A stretch of 10,356 bases of DNA. Source: Stephanodiscus triporus (lineage: Eukaryota > Bacillariophyta > Thalassiosirophyceae > Thalassiosirales > Thalassiosiraceae). The position numbers and the translations under genes are program-made. The notes under the pieces were generated by a model, which did not search any database, was not told where the DNA came from, and saw only the letters and a program-made list of their open reading frames with translations. Location of the stretch: the NCBI GenBank assembly GCA_036939755.1, contig JALLAZ010002348.1:1-10356 (forward strand). The letters are read 5' to 3'. This document shows positions 7,151 through 10,356 of this stretch, piece by piece (the stretch's first letter is position 1; every line of letters begins with the position of its first letter).

Positions 7151-8679
7151 ATGAATTACACCAAAGAACGCGTCCTGGTGACGCTCCTCGTGTATTGCCT
7201 CCTTACCACGTTGGCATGGGGGAGTGCCGAAACTTGCGCGGACAACATCGGCAACACCAACGGGCACCCCGAAGACGTCGCTTCACAGCTCGTCGACTGG
7301 CTACGCGAGAATGGGGCTTACATCAACGAAAAGTTGGTGGTGAGACAATTGGCGCCCGATGATCCCACATCCCCCCGCGGCGTGTATGCCACCGAGGACA
7401 TGGATGCGGGCGAAACAGTTTGCGTGATACCGTGGGATCTCATGTTGAAGCCGAGCAAGGGGGGCGAGCAGAGGGAGTTAGAGGACATGTTGGATTGCGA
7501 AACGATCCACGCAACTTTCGATGCCATAAGCGGGGGTGGCAAAACGCCATACGCGAAGTATTTGCTGGCCCAGCCAAAGGATTATCTGCCATCGTTTTGG
7601 TCGCAGGTGAGTGAGAAAAATGGCAGCACGTCGTCGGTCGTCAGCCCGCGCACGAGTTGACTTTCATTTATCAACGCCCATGCGAAAATCGTCGCATAAT
7701 CTATCTTCGTGATTGAAATCATCATCCGCAGGCTGCTAGAGACCTATTGCACGAAATGCTGCGAACTACGAGGGCAAATCACCTCACGAGATTTGACCAG
7801 CTTCCACGTAAGTAGTTCGTTCATCATTCATTACTGACTGACTTGAATGTCACTCATCGACGCATACTGACTGATTTTCTTATCCGACAATTACCTCTCT
7901 TCAATCATGAAGCCCGCGGCATTGAAGAAGTTATCGAAAGAGACGTATTAGAATGGTGCAACGAAACAGCGAAGAGAATGAGTGAACCGCTGTTTCGTCA
8001 AGCAGTCATGCTCGTCAAGGCTCGCGCAGACTATAATCACATGGTGCCTTTCTATGACATGATGAACCACCATAATGGAAAGTACAACATAGCTCATCGG
8101 TACAACCCCTACGTTTCCCATAATGACAGTACTGTAATCGGGTATGAGATTGTCGCAACCAAGAAAATTAAGAAATCGGAAGAAGTTTATAACTCCTACA
8201 ATCGCTGCAACATATGCGAGGCTGTGGTTGACCATTGGGGCACACCAGAAATTTTCATTAACTTTGGCTTTGTTGAGGTCATGCCTCAGAGATGGTTGTT
8301 CGATTTTGCGCGAGTGAAGTTTGATTTGGATTGGAGGGATGCCGACGAATCGACCGGAGATTTAGTAGTGAGTTTCCTCGTCCCGCCTTCTGCGAGAGGA
8401 ATCGCACTGTTGCAAGAAGAACTTGTTCGTCTCTCTTCGTTCGGAACAAAGAGGGACCTTGATCCTAATGATGCAGGCATCCCTGGAAGTGAGTGGCAGT
8501 CGCTCTGGCAGTATTATCAAGCCCTAAAGACTGCACTAGAATGCGCGGTGGAGCAAAGTAGAGATGGAAATATGAATGACGAAGTATGGAAGCTCGACGA
8601 GAACTGGTGGGTTAAAGATGGAACAATTACGGCAGAATATGATGAAGAACATTGGGTGTATCCCACAATAAGTGTGTAG
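7151..8679 (+). CDS. SET-domain protein methyltransferase with signal peptide (three exons)
   Basis: Model: join 7151-7606, 7732-7807, 7913-8679, giving 432 residues. Splice sites are CAG/GTGAGT with acceptor CGCAG, and CAC/GTAAGT with acceptor GAAG; phases agree and every join keeps the frame. Residues 1 to about 26 form a signal peptide (basic N-end, then VLVTLLVYCLLTTLAWGSA), so the enzyme should enter the ER; no plastid-type Phe follows the cleavage site. The SET domain spans about 75-273: GVYATEDMDAGETVCVIP (78-94 region), LVKARADYNHMVPFYDMMNHH (with the NH of the S-adenosylmethionine site near 228-229) and YNSYN (269-273), the usual late SET tyrosine motif. CNIC follows at 275-278. A C-terminal extension with WGTPE and FGFVE resembles the Rubisco LSMT/SETD-type group. 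The substrate is unknown, probably a lysine of a secretory-pathway protein. It is divergent from the glycosyltransferase. Confidence 0.85.
7607..7731 (+). other. Intron 1 of the SET gene (125 nt)
   Basis: Donor CAG/GTGAGT at 7607 and acceptor CCGCAG ending at 7731. Reading through instead gives only 18 extra codons to a stop at 7660 and removes most of the SET domain. The intron lies at a codon boundary (phase 0). Confidence 0.8.
7808..7912 (+). other. Intron 2 of the SET gene (105 nt)
   Basis: Donor CAC/GTAAGT at 7808, repeated CTGAC branch-point-like sequences at about 7833-7871, pyrimidine-rich tract (TTACCTCTCTTC) and acceptor GAAG ending at 7912. The intron interrupts a proline codon (C/CC) and restores the frame into the SET core. 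Confidence 0.75.
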
Positions 8680-9179
8680 CTTGCTGCTCCATTCAATGGA
8701 GACGATTGAATCCTGTTGGATAGTTGCAGCTGGATGTCCTGCGAAGCATGCCACGTTATGTAATCAATAGGAGAATATGTGTGTCTGCTCCCTTGACCTT
8801 ATTCGCTAAACCATGTGGTAATTGTGATCTAGTATGACAATGGTCTTAAGCTTTGTTTAACATTACAAAGCAAGCAATGCTCGTGCTATTGGTGTAACGA
8901 TAATGAAGTTATTCGTGCCGAAATCCACGACGAAAAAGCCGGAGTCGGAGGAAAGTGTGGAGCAGGAAGGCAGGGAATGGCGATCGATCGGGACGAAATC
9001 AAAGAGGAGTGGAGTCATTGGGTCTGAAAACCCCGTTCAACATATCGTTAGCAATCCCTCGCCCCCTTCTGCCTTTGATGTGATACTATCATTTGCTGTA
9101 ATCTATACTTTTGTAGATGACAAGATACCGTTTAAGCGTACTTATGCTGAGAGGCAAATGTACCTAAGAAATACCCACC
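8680..9179. other. Intergenic gap between convergent genes
   Basis: 500 bp holding the 3' ends of the SET gene and the right-hand membrane protein gene. A TCCATT-C-AATGGA inverted repeat (8688-8700) lies just past the SET stop and may be a weak 3'-UTR hairpin. Apart from the doubtful small ORF at 8903-9211 I see nothing else in it. Confidence 0.5.
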
Positions 9180-9211
9180 TCACTTCACTTTCTTCCTGTC
9201 TTCCACCGTGA
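8903..9211 (+). CDS. Doubtful small hypothetical ORF
   Basis: 102 codons from ATG 8903. The first half is very polar (Lys, Glu, Ser), then a short hydrophobic stretch (AFDVILSFAVIYTFVDD, about residues 57-73). It overlaps the 3' end of the minus-strand gene by 32 bp, which suggests the C-terminal part is a shadow. No recognisable motif or family. It may be only an open stretch in a 3' UTR. Confidence 0.15.
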   Translation: MKLFVPKSTTKKPESEESVEQEGREWRSIGTKSKRSGVIGSENPVQHIVSNPSPPSAFDVILSFAVIYTFVDDKIPFKRTYAERQMYLRNTHLTSLSSCLPP

Positions 9212-10130
9212 CCAGTCCAGGCACTGTCTCTCCATGGGAGGCAGACTTTTGGGGCACTTCAGCGTCCCACCACAGAACATGGGAAAGTTGAATCAGTAGA
9301 AACAACATGGTCACCATACTTTGCATTGCCCACGCCTCGTTTAAAGCGTAGCCAGTGGTATCTACAGCTGCTCGAACAAGAACAACCAGGTAAAACGCAT
9401 TGCCAACCAAACCGCAAATACTGAACCAGTTCAGTCGTTCTACCGATCGGTCAAAGGCCAAAGCTTCAAGCGTTGAGCAGACAAAGGCCATGCACACAGC
9501 TCCGCAGACCCGGGTACTGAAAACGCCCAAGCCATCCATGGTGTTGTTGGGAAGTGTTGTTCGGCGCCAAACGGCCATGGAATGCCCGGGGTCAGCGTAA
9601 TGGGGCGCGAAGATGTTCAAAATGTTAAAGGGTGCCAACACGAGTAAAATGACAAGATTAAAGGCGATGCGTGGCCAGCTCGCTGGGGTGCGTTCCTTCT
9701 TGTCCGTGGCAGCCTGGTTGACACTTTCGACGAAGAACCATACCATGTATCCGAAGAAGCGACCGGTGTGGAAACCAATCATCGGGAGGTTAAGGTAGGG
9801 GTTGCTCACTGCCTGGATAACGGCGTGACCGCAAACTAGCGTGAGGAAAACGTGAAAGTAGAAGCCAGTGCGCAGGACATCATTCTTCTTCATGGGGTTG
9901 TTGGCCATGAGGAGCATGACAGCGAGCGAAAGGAAACCAGCTCCTATTAAATTGCTGACAACCTCAGTGATGGGATCGAAATGGTTCGATTCGAGGGCAG
10001 TTGTGCGAACTACTGTTATGGTCTTGAAATAACCGTCGACCGGGTTGAAAAAGAGATCAGGAGCCGTAAAGAGGATGAACCCCAGAAAGAGGTACTCGCT
10101 AGCAATAATGGAGGTCAAGTCTAGTTTCAT
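9180..10130 (-). CDS. Eight-pass membrane protein with two similar halves, hypothetical
   Basis: 316 residues, family not recognised with certainty. Eight hydrophobic helices at about 8-27, 58-76, 86-107, 115-136, 154-173, 203-224, 233-253 and 268-288. Helices 1-4 and 5-8 look like repeats of one four-helix unit: helix 1/5 ends in an AP-F-P/P-type turn (FTAPDLFFNP; LAPFNILNIFAP), then a loop of about 30-35 residues, then a Gly-Ala small-residue helix (NLIGAGFLSLAVMLL; RVCGAVCMAFVCSTL). This topology recalls small four-helix families such as the DoxX-like or TP53I11-like proteins, but that is weak inference. The tail after helix 8 is about 28 residues, polar, and ends KKVK, matching a dilysine KKxx ER-retrieval motif. 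The start is ATG 10130-10128; TGA follows KKVK. Intact, no introns needed. Confidence 0.75.
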   Translation of the reverse strand: MKLDLTSIIASEYLFLGFILFTAPDLFFNPVDGYFKTITVVRTTALESNHFDPITEVVSNLIGAGFLSLAVMLLMANNPMKKNDVLRTGFYFHVFLTLVCGHAVIQAVSNPYLNLPMIGFHTGRFFGYMVWFFVESVNQAATDKKERTPASWPRIAFNLVILLVLAPFNILNIFAPHYADPGHSMAVWRRTTLPNNTMDGLGVFSTRVCGAVCMAFVCSTLEALAFDRSVERLNWFSICGLVGNAFYLVVLVRAAVDTTGYALNEAWAMQSMVTMLFLLIQLSHVLWWDAEVPQKSASHGETVPGLVTVEDRKKVK

Positions 10131-10356
10131 GGTGCTTGCTGTATGGTCGGAGACAGTGGCTGGAGTAAAGTTACTTTAGAGGGGAATCCAGTTTCAGTGC
10201 GATAGATACTACGATACGTCATAGCGTTCGCACCACAGAGAGGGTTCGGGTTGTCAAAAAGGGAAAGGGGGTTGACTAAGCACAAGCGACGAATTTGTAC
10301 CATCTCTTTTTCAGGATGGTGTCCTGCAGTTTCTGGTATTCATTTCTACTTGTTCC
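10131..10356. promoter_or_regulatory. Upstream region of the eight-pass membrane protein, cut by the window edge
   Basis: 226 bp with no coding potential I can support. An ACGTCA element at 10216-10221 (TGACGT on the minus strand) lies about 86 bp upstream of the minus-strand ATG; this is the bZIP/CRE half-site also described in CO2- and cAMP-responsive diatom promoters. A purine-rich run AAAAAGGGAAAGGGGG lies at about 10256-10271. Single short motifs are weak evidence. Confidence 0.35.

Noticed and set aside
7843..7912. Start of the SET C-terminal part at an internal near-cognate codon
   Set aside because: It is intronic sequence: the splice model gives in-phase exons and family-like continuity (FDQLPP into RGIEEV).

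Overview
The window looks like nuclear DNA from a unicellular alga, most likely a diatom or another stramenopile. The reasons are compact genes on both strands, short GT-AG introns (125 and 105 nt in the clearest case), short intergenic gaps, and the protein families present: an exostosin/RXYLT1-like glycosyltransferase, a SET-domain methyltransferase with a signal peptide, and orphan multi-pass membrane proteins. I see no bacterial operon signals, rRNA, tRNA or CRISPR. The lineage is inference; no single gene proves it.

Region 1 (2-3800) looks like a transposon. On the + strand lies a P-element-like (THAP9-like) transposase that enters from beyond the left edge and is broken by two in-frame stops and two frameshifts, so it is a pseudogene. 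Only 21 nt after its stop, and facing it, is an intact 534-residue minus-strand ORF of unknown function with a low-complexity N-terminus. The two may be the convergent genes of one element. Neither end of the element can be fixed: the left one is outside the window and no inverted terminal repeat can be paired.

Region 2 (3829-5693) holds a 464-bp gene-free stretch with several short inverted and tandem repeats. It is followed by an intact six-pass membrane protein gene (4293-5051), then a stretch that looks partly coding on the + strand (5190-5693) but whose gene model I cannot settle.

Region 3 (5694-8679) has two divergent genes sharing a 287-bp intergenic promoter region: a type II membrane glycosyltransferase on the minus strand, and a three-exon SET-domain protein on the plus strand with a signal peptide. 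Both proteins are predicted to enter the secretory pathway, the first as a Golgi/ER enzyme.

Region 4 (8680-10356) has a mostly empty 500-bp gap with one weak small ORF, then a minus-strand eight-pass membrane protein (9180-10130) built of two similar four-helix halves and ending in a dilysine ER-retrieval-like motif. Its upstream region runs off the right edge.

Apart from the transposon pair, the genes look like ordinary host loci. I see no evidence that they form a pathway. The best candidate for something undescribed is the convergent two-gene P-like element, and in particular its intact second protein.
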